DNA of 33,632 bases from Muribaculaceae bacterium Isolate-013 (NCI) (GCA_004102785.1 SCEJ01000034.1:1-33632), one strand, 5' to 3'; shown: positions 24,862-33,632, numbered from the stretch's first letter. Notes: generated by a model from the letters alone, not told the origin. Numbers and translations are program-made.

Positions 24862-24919
24862 CAACTGTCATGTGCAAAATTAGCGATTTGACTGAAGAGA
24901 GTATTTTTAGTGCCAAAAA
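24862..24919 (+). repeat. 58-bp direct repeat, left copy
   Basis: Matches 26688-26745 at 57 of 58 positions; the single difference is C at 24913 against T at 26739. Both begin CAACTGTCATGTGC and end TAGTG(C/T)CAAAAA. The homology stops within a few bases on either side. The repeat marks the left edge of the methyltransferase/endonuclease island and starts 12 bases after the yqgF stop. Confidence 0.93.
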
Positions 24920-24957
24920 AATAATACACGTCGCCCGTGATTGCGGAGGATTGGCCT

Positions 24958-24989
24958 GTTGTATTATTTAAAAATAAGTCGTATATTTG
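24958..24989 (+). promoter_or_regulatory. Promoter of the island methyltransferase gene
   Basis: TATATTTG at 24982-24989 fits TAnnTTTG, with GTTG at 24958-24961 at 20 bases spacing as a near -33 box. The ATG at 24994 is only four bases after the -7 box, so the message would be leaderless. A 10-bp inverted repeat (AAATAATACA at 24919-24928 with its complement at 24960-24969) overlaps the -33 region and could be an operator. Confidence 0.65.
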
Positions 24990-24993
24990 CAAT

Positions 24994-25905
24994 ATGAAAG
25001 TATCAGTCCCTCATATAGTTCAATATCAAGGATCTAAGCGAAAATTAGCGCCTCAGATTCTTCAGTACATCCCAAAAAAATTCAATCGATTGATTGAGCC
25101 ATTCTCAGGTATGGCCGCTATTTCTATTGCTACTGCTTATCAACAAAGGACTAAAGAATTTATCATAAATGATATAAATCCTGACATTATCTCTGTTTTA
25201 CAGTCTGCAACAGAAAGTCCTAACACCTTAATTGATGCATATACTGAAGTATGGCAAGAACAGTTCACATTTAATGGTGGTTCTGAAGCTCATTATTATA
25301 AGGTTCGAGATGATTTCAATAACGGCGAAAGAAAAGCCTCTTATATGTTATATCTTTTGGCACGTTGTGTCAAAGGGTCTGTACGCTATAATGCAGAGGG
25401 AGGGTTTAACCAATCCCCTGATAAAAGAAGAAACGGGACATCTCCACAAACCATGAGAAATAATATTTATGGCATTTCTTTACTACTAAATGGCAAAACT
25501 CGTTTTTATTCAAAAGATTTTCGGGAAATTTTAGAAATGGCTAAAACGGGGGATATTATATATATGGATCCTCCTTATCAGGGAGTTTCCAACGTCCGAG
25601 ATCATCGTTATATCGCAGGGTTAAGTTATGAAGAATTTGTTTTGGCTATTGAAGAACTACGTAAAAAAAATATTGATTTCTTAATTAGCTACGACGGATC
25701 TCTTGGTGATAAAACTTATGGGGCAGACCTTCCTTCCGAATTTAATCTCATAAAGATTAACCTAAACGCTGGACTTTCAACTCAAGCACTTTATTTAGGA
25801 AAAAAAATTGAGACAATCGAGACTCTTTATGTTACTCCTAATCTACTGAAAAATATAAGATTGAATGAAGAAGTCTGTTATCAATCCGAACTTATATTTG
25901 TATAA
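24994..25905 (+). CDS. D12-class (Dam-like) N6-adenine DNA methyltransferase
   Basis: A 303-residue alpha-class DNA adenine methyltransferase using S-adenosylmethionine. The order of motifs is diagnostic of the D12/Dam group: the N-terminal motif X region (VQYQGSKRKLAPQILQYIP), motif I as PFSGMAAISIA (Phe37-Ser-Gly39), then the target-recognition region, and motif IV DPPY at residues 192-195. The last part, with FLISYDGS and LNAGLSTQALYLGKK, also fits. The start at 24994 is chosen because motif X begins immediately and the promoter box lies just upstream. It is followed by an HNH endonuclease gene after 5 bases, the layout of a type II R-M pair in which it would protect host DNA. The recognition sequence cannot be read from sequence alone. 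Confidence 0.9.
   Translation: MKVSVPHIVQYQGSKRKLAPQILQYIPKKFNRLIEPFSGMAAISIATAYQQRTKEFIINDINPDIISVLQSATESPNTLIDAYTEVWQEQFTFNGGSEAHYYKVRDDFNNGERKASYMLYLLARCVKGSVRYNAEGGFNQSPDKRRNGTSPQTMRNNIYGISLLLNGKTRFYSKDFREILEMAKTGDIIYMDPPYQGVSNVRDHRYIAGLSYEEFVLAIEELRKKNIDFLISYDGSLGDKTYGADLPSEFNLIKINLNAGLSTQALYLGKKIETIETLYVTPNLLKNIRLNEEVCYQSELIFV
25893..25900 (+). promoter_or_regulatory. Possible internal promoter box before the endonuclease gene
   Basis: TATATTTG, identical to the -7 box of the methyltransferase promoter, occurs within the end of the methyltransferase coding sequence, 10 bases before the endonuclease ATG. No good TTTG is found at 19-21 bases upstream, so this is a candidate only. Confidence 0.4.
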
Positions 25906-25910
25906 ATGCG

Positions 25911-26633
25911 ATGGTAATTTCAGAAGGATTTAAAAAGAAACTCCTTTCAGTAACAGCAAAGCGACCTGCAACAATTATAGCTCATATATTAAAGAACGGC
26001 AGTATAACCTCAGAGGAGATTAAAGCAATTTATGGCTATAATCATCCTCCCAGAGCAGTTCGCGATGTGCGCGAACAAGGCATACCAATAGAAACTTTTC
26101 GTACAAAAGATTCTGACGGACGCTCCATTGCTGCTTATCGTTTTGGGAACTATGAGGAGTATAGGGATATGACATCTAAAAGTGCAGGAAGAACTGCGCT
26201 ATCAAAAGCTCTTAAAAGGGCATTAATTGAAGAATACGGTGCAATATGCTTCATTTATCAAGAGCACATAGATCCTTCGCTTCTTCAAGTTGATCACAGA
26301 ATACCATACGAAATAGCAGGCGAACAGGGAAAGGATACTAGTTTTTTCATGCTCCTCTGTCCTTCTGCAAATAGAGCTAAATCTTGGTCATGTGAGCATT
26401 GTCTCAACTGGGAAAGTAAGGACCCAGCTTTTTGTTTAGGATGCTTTTGGGCTTTCCCTGAAAATTATACACATATATCAGGCAACCAGGAGAGACGCAT
26501 AATACTCAGCTTTACCGAGAATGAAGTAGAGGACTATAATAACTTAATAGAAAACATAGGCCATGATCAAGCCGAGGATTTCATTAAAGGTTTGATTAAG
26601 GATGCTTTATCTAAAGAAAAAGAGGATAACTGA
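25911..26633 (+). CDS. HNH endonuclease, probable restriction enzyme partner of the methyltransferase
   Basis: A 240-residue protein with an N-terminal winged-helix-like region (residues about 15-82; IIAHILKNGSITSEEIKAIYGYNHPPRAVRDVREQ as the helices) and a C-terminal HNH nuclease domain. The beta-beta-alpha-metal motif is complete: VDHRI with His129, N154 in CPSANRAKSW, and His163, while Cys161/Cys164 and Cys175/Cys178 form two CxxC pairs that probably hold a zinc ion. The gene follows the methyltransferase by five bases, so it should be the restriction half of a type II system. A separate TATATTTG box at 25893-25900 lies ten bases upstream and may give it its own transcript. I cannot name the site or the close family member. 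Confidence 0.82.
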   Translation: MVISEGFKKKLLSVTAKRPATIIAHILKNGSITSEEIKAIYGYNHPPRAVRDVREQGIPIETFRTKDSDGRSIAAYRFGNYEEYRDMTSKSAGRTALSKALKRALIEEYGAICFIYQEHIDPSLLQVDHRIPYEIAGEQGKDTSFFMLLCPSANRAKSWSCEHCLNWESKDPAFCLGCFWAFPENYTHISGNQERRIILSFTENEVEDYNNLIENIGHDQAEDFIKGLIKDALSKEKEDN

Positions 26634-26687
26634 GTTCAATTGAGGGGTTCTATTTGCTCACATATAGCTACATGTTGCCCCTACTCT

Positions 26688-26745
26688 CAACTGTCATGTG
26701 CAAAATTAGCGATTTGACTGAAGAGAGTATTTTTAGTGTCAAAAA
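26688..26745 (+). repeat. 58-bp direct repeat, right copy
   Basis: The partner of 24862-24919 with one mismatch. It lies 54 bases after the endonuclease stop and about 100 bases before def. Its right border continues into the normal upstream sequence of def, so this copy is the likely original junction half. Confidence 0.93.
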
Positions 26746-26816
26746 TTAGGACGGAATTAAGGTGCGCCGGCCGTGACTTTATTATGCGCAGTAAGCGGAA
26801 AATCGGAGATTTTTCG

Positions 26817-26824
26817 TAAATTTG
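26817..26824 (+). promoter_or_regulatory. -7 box upstream of def
   Basis: TAAATTTG matches TAnnTTTG, 21 bases before the def ATG at 26846. A TTTG at the -33 distance is not seen. The box lies outside the island, so def keeps its own promoter. Confidence 0.5.
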
Positions 26825-26845
26825 CACGCTTAAACCACGAATGAA

Positions 26846-27415
26846 ATGAAACTTCCGGTATATCTTTACGGCTGCCCCGTGCTGCGGGCCACAGCCGCCG
26901 ACATAACCCCTCAGCGCGAAGGGCTTGAAAAACTTATCGCCGACATGTACGAAACCATGTACCACTCCGAGGGGGTGGGGCTGGCAGCTCCGCAGGTTGG
27001 CCTTTCGGAGCGCCTTGTGGTAATCGACGCCGATGTACTCGGCGAGGATTTCCCCGAATGCAAGGGGCGCAAAATGGTGCTCATAAATCCCGAAATCGAG
27101 ATTCTCGACGGCGACCCGGTGTCGCGCAACGAAGGGTGCCTGAGCCTTCCCGGCATCTCCGAGGCCGTAAAGCGTGTGGAGCACATACGTCTGAGCTGGC
27201 TCGACGAGAATTTCCAGCCCCACAGCGAAGAGATGCAGGGTTTCCTCTCGCGCATAGTGCAGCATGAGGTCGACCACCTCTACGGCAAGATGTACATCGA
27301 CCATATCTCGCCGCTGCGCAAGCAGTTTATCCGCGGCAAGCTCAACAATATCGTCGACGGCAAAATCCGCTGCGAATACCCCTGCCGCGTGGCACGCAAG
27401 CCCAAAGGACGCTGA
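26846..27415 (+). CDS. def: Peptide deformylase
   Basis: A 189-residue peptide deformylase, the iron metalloenzyme that removes the formyl group from new proteins. All three motifs are intact: EGVGLAAPQVG (motif 1), NEGCLSLPG (motif 2, with the metal-binding Cys) and QHEVDHLYGKMY near residue 140 (motif 3, HExxH-type with two His and the catalytic Glu). Length is normal. The first codons (MKLPVYLYGCPVLR) match other Bacteroidota deformylases. It is separated from yqgF by the R-M island and is followed by ettA 29 bases downstream in the same direction. Confidence 0.97.
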   Translation: MKLPVYLYGCPVLRATAADITPQREGLEKLIADMYETMYHSEGVGLAAPQVGLSERLVVIDADVLGEDFPECKGRKMVLINPEIEILDGDPVSRNEGCLSLPGISEAVKRVEHIRLSWLDENFQPHSEEMQGFLSRIVQHEVDHLYGKMYIDHISPLRKQFIRGKLNNIVDGKIRCEYPCRVARKPKGR

Positions 27416-27444
27416 TTTCACCAACCATAACAACTCATAAACAG

Positions 27445-29130
<1,686 letters not shown>

Positions 29131-29183
29131 GGCCGCGAGGCATCACCCCGCACCCAGCCCCGCCCGGGGCATAGCTGCCGCTG

Positions 29184-31529
29184 ATGAAATCACTCTTTAA
29201 ATGCATTATGACCGTGGTGGCCGCAACCCTGCTGTGGGGTTGCGGCACCACACGTCATGTGCCTGACGGCAGCCGCCTGCTCGACAAGGTCGACATCACC
29301 GTAGAGGACTCCTCCGGAGTGAAAACCGCCGAGCTATACAACTATCTCCGACAGACACCCAACCACAAGGTGCTCGGATTCGCCAAACTGCAGCTAGGAA
29401 TATACAACCTCTCCGGCAACGACTCCACCTCCCGCTTCAACCGGTGGCTTCGCAAAATCGGGCAGCCGCCGGTGATTTTCGACAGCGAGCTAACCGACCA
29501 GAGCGCACGGCAGCTACGTCTGGCCCTGGTGAACAAAGGCTACGACCGCGCCGAAGTAGAGGTCGACACCATACCCTCGGGCAACAAGAAGATGCGTGTG
29601 CGCTACCGGCTCACCCCCGGCGAAGCATTCACCGTAAACCGCATATCCTACGAATTCGAGGACTCGGCGCTGCGGCGTCTGGTGATGGCCGATTCCGCAC
29701 TGTTCCCCATAGCACCCGGCGACAACCTTGACCGCACCGTGCTCGACAACCAGCGCACATTCATCACCGAACGGCTGCGCAACCACGGCTACTACGCCTT
29801 CACTAAGGAGTATATATCATTCACAGCCGACACCACCGCAGGCTCACGCGGAGTTGACCTGCTGATGACCGTATCCGACCCGCGGCCTACCAATGCCGCA
29901 CAGCCCGACTCCACCGCCGCCGGACCACAGCACCATACACGCTACATATTCCGCAACGTATATGTAGTGACCGACTTCAGCCCCGGCGACAATGCCGGAG
30001 CATATTCGTTCGAGGCCCGCGACACAACCACTTACAACGGCCTGCGAATACTCTACGGCAAAGACCGCTACCTGCGCCCGGGCACCATCAGCGAACAATG
30101 CTACGTGCTGCCGGGCCACCCCTACTCCACCGCAGCCATCGACCGCACATATGAGGCCATGAACCGCCTGGCCATACTGCGCTACGTAAATATCCTCACA
30201 CGCCCCGCCGGCAGAGAGGGCGACAACGAGACCCTCGACGCCTTCATTCTCCTGAGCCGCACCAAAAAGCAGGGTGTGAGCGTAGAGCTCGAAGGCACCA
30301 ACTCCGAAGGCGACCTCGGCGTAGGGGGAGGCCTCACCTACACCAACCGCAACCTCACACACCGCGGCGAAGTGCTCACCGCAAAGATCCGCGGGGCCTA
30401 CGAAAGCCTTTCCGGCAACCTCGACGGGCTTATCAACGACCGCTACACGGAAGTGGCTGCCGAAGTAGGCATCACCTTCCCGAAATTCGAGGCACCATTC
30501 CTATCGCAGAAATTCAAGCGACGCATGCGCGCCTCCACCGAGTTCGCCGTTACCTTCATGCGCCAGGAGCGCCCCGAGTACACCCGCGTAATCGCCGGCG
30601 CAGCATGGAAATACAAATGGGCCGACAGGCTCAACATGACACGCCGAACGTTTGACCTTGTCGACATCAACCTCGTGAACCTGCCGCGCTCCACTGAGGA
30701 TTTCATCAACAACATCGCGCCCGACAACCCTCTGCTGCGTTACAGCTACGAGGACCACCTCATAATGCGGATGGGATATACATGGTACCACACCAACCGG
30801 CGCCCGGCATCAACCGGCACCGAACGCCACCACCGGCAGGTCAACACCTACACCGTGCGCGCCTCGGGCGAAATCGCCGGCAACCTCCTCTACGCCATCT
30901 CGAAGCTCGCGAACATACGCAAAAGCGACGGTGTTTACAAAGTGCTCGGCATTCAGTATGCCCAGTATATAAAAGGAGAGATTGACTATACCATCAACCA
31001 TGCCTTCACCTCACGCAACTCACTGTCGTTCCACGCCGGCTTCGGCATCGGCTACCCCTACGGCAACTCCAGAATGATTCCGTTCGAGAAACGTTTCTAT
31101 GCCGGAGGAGCAAACGGTGTGCGCGGATGGAGTGTGCGCACCCTCGGCCCCGGCGCCTACGACGCACGCAACTCCGTAACCGACTTCATAAATCAGTGCG
31201 GCGACATATCGCTGATACTCAACCTCGAATACCGCAACAAACTCTTCTGGGTTTTCGAGGGGGCGGTATTCATCGACGCCGGCAACATATGGACCATACG
31301 CAGCTACCCCAACCAGCCGGGCGGACTTTTCCGCTTCCGCAACTTCGCCAAAGAGATTGCGGCCGCCTACGGCATCGGCCTGCGCATGGACTTCACATAC
31401 TTTCTGCTCCGCTTCGACCTCGGTTTCAAAGCCCACAACCCGGCAATGAACCAGGAGCCATGGCCTATAATCCACCCCAACTGGCACCGCGACGCCACCT
31501 TCCACTTCTCAGTGGGCTATCCCTTCTGA
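29184..31529 (+). CDS. TamL-type outer-membrane barrel lipoprotein (BamA/TamA family)
   Basis: A 781-residue Omp85-family protein with a lipoprotein signal (MKSLFKCIMTVVAATLLWGCGTT; lipobox L-W-G-Cys20) and POTRA-like repeats in the N-terminal 300 residues (GEAFTVNRISYEFED; HPYSTAAIDRTYEAMNRL). A C-terminal barrel of about 450 residues contains the conserved FYAGGANGVRGWSVRTLGPG, the FWVFEGAVFIDAGNIW strand, and the terminal HFSVGYPF with an aromatic end. A lipid-anchored BamA-family protein of this kind is the TamL variant described in Bacteroidota, likely involved in outer-membrane protein or envelope assembly. A TamB partner is not present in this window on either side. A HAD-family gene follows 37 bases downstream. 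Confidence 0.9.
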   Translation: MKSLFKCIMTVVAATLLWGCGTTRHVPDGSRLLDKVDITVEDSSGVKTAELYNYLRQTPNHKVLGFAKLQLGIYNLSGNDSTSRFNRWLRKIGQPPVIFDSELTDQSARQLRLALVNKGYDRAEVEVDTIPSGNKKMRVRYRLTPGEAFTVNRISYEFEDSALRRLVMADSALFPIAPGDNLDRTVLDNQRTFITERLRNHGYYAFTKEYISFTADTTAGSRGVDLLMTVSDPRPTNAAQPDSTAAGPQHHTRYIFRNVYVVTDFSPGDNAGAYSFEARDTTTYNGLRILYGKDRYLRPGTISEQCYVLPGHPYSTAAIDRTYEAMNRLAILRYVNILTRPAGREGDNETLDAFILLSRTKKQGVSVELEGTNSEGDLGVGGGLTYTNRNLTHRGEVLTAKIRGAYESLSGNLDGLINDRYTEVAAEVGITFPKFEAPFLSQKFKRRMRASTEFAVTFMRQERPEYTRVIAGAAWKYKWADRLNMTRRTFDLVDINLVNLPRSTEDFINNIAPDNPLLRYSYEDHLIMRMGYTWYHTNRRPASTGTERHHRQVNTYTVRASGEIAGNLLYAISKLANIRKSDGVYKVLGIQYAQYIKGEIDYTINHAFTSRNSLSFHAGFGIGYPYGNSRMIPFEKRFYAGGANGVRGWSVRTLGPGAYDARNSVTDFINQCGDISLILNLEYRNKLFWVFEGAVFIDAGNIWTIRSYPNQPGGLFRFRNFAKEIAAAYGIGLRMDFTYFLLRFDLGFKAHNPAMNQEPWPIIHPNWHRDATFHFSVGYPF

Positions 31530-31566
31530 CCGGAGCCGAAACAGCGACGCCAAACACCTTGCGAAA

Positions 31567-32217
31567 ATGAAAAAACTCGTTATATTCGACCTTGACGGCA
31601 CTTTGCTCAACTCTATCGCCGACCTCGGCCATGCCGCCAACTATGCGCTCGAGCAGTGCGGCTACCCGACGCACCCCATCGCATCATACCCCAAATTCGT
31701 AGGTTCGGGCATCACACGCCTGCTTGAACGCGTGCTCCCCGAAAGCGCGCGAACCACCGACCGCGTTGAGGCGCTGCGCACATACTTCATGGAGCATTAC
31801 AACGAGCATATGGCCGACGACACCACACCCTACCACGGCATCCCCGAGCTGCTTGACGCGCTCACCGCCAAAGGTATAAAAGTGGCCGTAGCCTCCAACA
31901 AATACCAGTCGGCAGTAGAGCGGCTTGTGGCGCATTACTTCCCCGCCATCCCATTCGCGGCAGTCGAAGGGCAGAAAGAGGGGATTCCGGTAAAGCCCGA
32001 CCCCTCCATCGTATTCGAGATTCTCTCAAAGGTGCCTACACCCAAAGCCGACGTGCTCTACGTGGGCGACTCCGGCATCGACATGGAGACGGCGCGCCGC
32101 GCCTGCGTGGAGTCGGCCGGCGTCACCTGGGGCTTCCGCCCGGTCACCGAGCTGCGGCAGGCCTACGCCGACCACATCGTGGAGACCCCCTCCACCCTTC
32201 TCCGCCTCGCCGAATAA
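31567..32217 (+). CDS. HAD-family phosphatase, phosphoglycolate phosphatase-like
   Basis: A 216-residue HAD-superfamily hydrolase with the nucleophile motif FDLDGTLLNS (Asp9, Asp11), a helical cap, motif II ASNK (VAVASNKYQSA), and the late lysine and acidic motif KPDPSIVFEIL ... YVGDSGIDMETARRA. These match phosphoglycolate phosphatase (Gph) and its relatives, soluble enzymes with cytoplasmic small-molecule phosphates as substrates. The family is broad, so the substrate is not assigned. The gene follows tamL and is convergent with the second BspA-like gene with only 11 bases between the stops. Confidence 0.88.
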   Translation: MKKLVIFDLDGTLLNSIADLGHAANYALEQCGYPTHPIASYPKFVGSGITRLLERVLPESARTTDRVEALRTYFMEHYNEHMADDTTPYHGIPELLDALTAKGIKVAVASNKYQSAVERLVAHYFPAIPFAAVEGQKEGIPVKPDPSIVFEILSKVPTPKADVLYVGDSGIDMETARRACVESAGVTWGFRPVTELRQAYADHIVETPSTLLRLAE

Positions 32218-32228
32218 CTACCCAGGGG

Positions 32229-33473
32229 TCAGCGAACCAGCACCTTGTGCGCCGTATCCCCACATTTCACAACATACATCCCGGCATCCATCTGACGCGA
32301 GATCACCGACGACGCGCCGACTGTAAATGTGGCCTTCAGTGCTCCCAGGCAGTCATATACGGTCACCTCCATCGGCATTATGGCTGTGTTGTCAACGGTG
32401 AGAACACCGTCGGCACCGGTCACACTCACCGCAGGTGTGTGGTGAGCCTCATCTTTCAGACCGGCTTCAAACGGGAACTCTTCCACGCTGAAATTGCCCC
32501 AATAAGGGTCGGCTTCATACATAGCGCCGCACCCCTCAGGCACGAAAAGCCGGATTTCGGCGAGATCAGCCAACGTAGGCCGCCGACCATCAGAACCGGT
32601 CATAAACGGGTAGGTATAAGGCGTGTATGCCCACTGGTAGTCATCATCATCCGGAGGGCAGTCAGGCCATGCCCCATATCCGAACGGCCAGAACGACCAA
32701 AGCACCGGCATAGTGCGGCAGTTCATGTATATCCGCTCAACGTCAGTGTCGGCGAAAGCCTCATAGTCAATTTTTATGGCAAGGCCGTCGCGGTTATCCT
32801 CAAACCAGATTTCCTCAAAATCGCACTTGCAAAAAGTCTCCAGCCCTATCCCCTTGACTGACGCCGGAAACTTTAAGACTTTCAACACATCTAGATTGCA
32901 GAACGCCTTGTATTCCACCATCTCCACATTGTCGAGAACCAGATTCTCAAGATGAAGCCTGTTGAAGCTCCTTGATATCGTCACAGTATTTTCGGGAGCA
33001 AGCATTACCGACGACACCGCACAATCATTTATCGCCCAATTGACTTTAGTCAATGCCGCTGGGAAATTGATTTGTTTAAGTCCCGGGCAATTCTCTATAC
33101 CGCTTAAAAATTTCAGCGAATTCGGGAGAACAACAGTCTCCAGCACCGGGCAGTTTCCAATAGCCCCTGAAATTTCGGTCACACCCTCGGGCAGTGATAG
33201 AAATGTGAGATTTTCACATCCTGCGAATGCATTTGCAGCAATTGCCACAACCGGATAATCGGCAAATCCGTCATTAATGCTCCGGGGTATCTCAATCCGG
33301 CTATGGGAATACCCCTTGCCATCGGGGCACACCCCGACTCTCAGGCCCGTCGCCTGTCCCGTCTCGGGAATGTAGGTATAGGTAATCCCATCATGTTCCA
33401 GAGTCTTTGCCTGCGCTGCATGAAAGGCAACAGGCCCGAGTGCCGATATCAGAAACAAACACAATCCTTTCAT
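32229..33473 (-). CDS. BspA-like leucine-rich repeat secreted protein, KVLVR tail (paralogue)
   Basis: A 414-residue exported protein with a signal peptide (MKGLCLFLISALGPVAFHAAQA), irregular LRR_5/BspA repeats (CENLTFLSLPEGVTEI, CPVLETVVLPNSLKFLSG, CPGLKQINFPAALTKV) and a C-terminal domain (MEVTVYDCLGALKATFTVGA) ending GMYVVKCGDTAHKVLVR. The ATG at 33473 is preferred over a TTG two codons earlier. It shares the same domain order and recognisable segments with the protein of 15533-16666: DFEEIWxED, IDYEAF/IDYAAF, LADLxxIxLxVPxxCxxxYxA and YWGxFxxEE. The two are therefore paralogues. A surface or secreted binding role is inferred; the ligand is unknown. Confidence 0.82.
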   Translation of the reverse strand: MKGLCLFLISALGPVAFHAAQAKTLEHDGITYTYIPETGQATGLRVGVCPDGKGYSHSRIEIPRSINDGFADYPVVAIAANAFAGCENLTFLSLPEGVTEISGAIGNCPVLETVVLPNSLKFLSGIENCPGLKQINFPAALTKVNWAINDCAVSSVMLAPENTVTISRSFNRLHLENLVLDNVEMVEYKAFCNLDVLKVLKFPASVKGIGLETFCKCDFEEIWFEDNRDGLAIKIDYEAFADTDVERIYMNCRTMPVLWSFWPFGYGAWPDCPPDDDDYQWAYTPYTYPFMTGSDGRRPTLADLAEIRLFVPEGCGAMYEADPYWGNFSVEEFPFEAGLKDEAHHTPAVSVTGADGVLTVDNTAIMPMEVTVYDCLGALKATFTVGASSVISRQMDAGMYVVKCGDTAHKVLVR

Positions 33474-33521
33474 GTTCAAGTATTCTATAATTGTAAATTG
33501 GTTATTAAGTATGTTTTATTA

Positions 33522-33552
33522 AAGAATTAATGCAATGAAATCCATTTTCAAA
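33522..33552 (-). promoter_or_regulatory. Candidate promoter of the second BspA-like gene
   Basis: On the minus strand TTTG (33549-33552) and TAATTCTT (33522-33529), a six-of-eight match to TAnnTTTG, are separated by 19 bases. The leader would be about 45 bases long. Confidence 0.45.
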
Positions 33553-33586
33553 CGTTATTGTCTTACATATACTTATCTCTCCAATT

Positions 33587-33632
33587 ATGTCAAGACAAGC
33601 AACGAAGATAAATATAAGCGAGGAGCAACGAA
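33587..33632 (+). CDS. Probable IS630-family transposase, N-terminal fragment (runs off right edge)
   Basis: An ATG at 33587 opens a frame reading MSRQATKINISEEQR up to the window end. This short N-terminus has the look of IS630-type transposases (M-S-R-x-A-x-x-I-x-x-S/T-x-E-E-R/Q), and the AT-rich sequence before it would fit an insertion sequence end. With only 15 codons the identification is tentative, and no terminal inverted repeat or TA duplication could be confirmed because the element is cut by the edge. Confidence 0.45.
   Translation, partial: MSRQATKINISEEQR

Larger units (their letters stand above)
24862..26745. mobile_element. Restriction-modification island flanked by long direct repeats
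   Basis: The region between yqgF and def is clearly richer in A and T than its neighbours and uses A/T-ending codons. It holds only a DNA adenine methyltransferase and an HNH endonuclease, both on the plus strand, and its ends are nearly identical 58-bp direct repeats offset by 1826 bases. There is no integrase, transposase or terminal inverted repeat. The structure fits insertion of a type II R-M gene pair with a long target duplication, an insertion mode described for R-M genes in Helicobacter. Recombination between the repeats would restore a single yqgF-repeat-def junction. The origin is inferred from composition; a strain comparison would test it. Confidence 0.75.

Noticed and set aside
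24862-26745. Prophage or integrative conjugative element as source of the island
   Set aside because: No integrase, structural, relaxase or transfer gene is present, and the island is under 2 kb.
29131-29183. GC-rich GCCCC/GGGGC hairpin between ettA and tamL as a terminator
   Set aside because: The stem has only five pairs with no T-tract, and the genes are codirectional and close, so readthrough is more likely.

Overview
The window looks like a chromosomal segment of a GC-rich gut Bacteroidales, most likely a Muribaculaceae-type bacterium. This rests on several sequence features: promoters of the Bacteroidota form (a TTTG box, 19-21 bases, then TAnnTTTG), weak or absent Shine-Dalgarno sites, BspA-like leucine-rich proteins with a KVxVR C-terminal tail, a lipoprotein TamA relative (TamL), a DcaP-like porin, DUF5063 and DUF4919 proteins, and a thiamine-riboswitch TonB receptor followed by a PnuC-family permease. 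The taxonomic call is inference from content; no 16S or other marker lies here.

Layout. (1) 1-167: the 5' end of a group II intron on the minus strand, running off the left edge and sitting just after a perfect terminator-like hairpin. (2) 199-5013, minus strand: a tightly packed housekeeping operon yicC - gmk - nadD - DUF5063 - ligA, ending in a small lipoprotein gene. (3) 5281-15446, plus strand: a large secreted adhesin-like protein with its own promoter and terminator, a GH3-family acyl amidase/synthetase, an alkaline phosphatase, a DUF4919 protein, a membrane-anchored pseudokinase, a GNAT-like acetyltransferase, rnhB and yraN. (4) 15533-16666, minus: a BspA-like secreted LRR protein. (5) 16977-18638, plus: an AspT/YidE-type transporter, separated by a strong bidirectional terminator from (6) 18725-23163, minus: a TPP riboswitch controlling a TonB-dependent receptor and a PnuT-type thiamine permease, then a DcaP-like porin behind an unusual AT-only hairpin. 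(7) 23315-24849: tcdA, a small convergent membrane protein, and yqgF. (8) 24862-26745: an AT-rich island carrying a D12-class adenine DNA methyltransferase and an HNH endonuclease, bounded by 58-bp direct repeats. (9) 26846-32217, plus: def, ettA, tamL and a HAD phosphatase. (10) 32229-33473, minus: a second BspA-like LRR protein, paralogous to the first. (11) 33587 to the right edge: the first codons of a probable IS630-type transposase.

The most interesting item is the island in (8). It appears to be a compact type II restriction-modification cassette inserted between yqgF and def, two ordinary housekeeping genes, with a long duplication of target sequence and no visible recombinase. Both of its genes have a TATATTTG promoter box very close to the start codon. 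Other items worth attention are the pseudokinase, a partial second copy of the thiamine-riboswitch 5' half in the leader of the TonB receptor, a 17-bp repeat at 21-bp spacing in the same intergenic region, and the intron placed next to a terminator hairpin. Both window edges fall in mobile elements.
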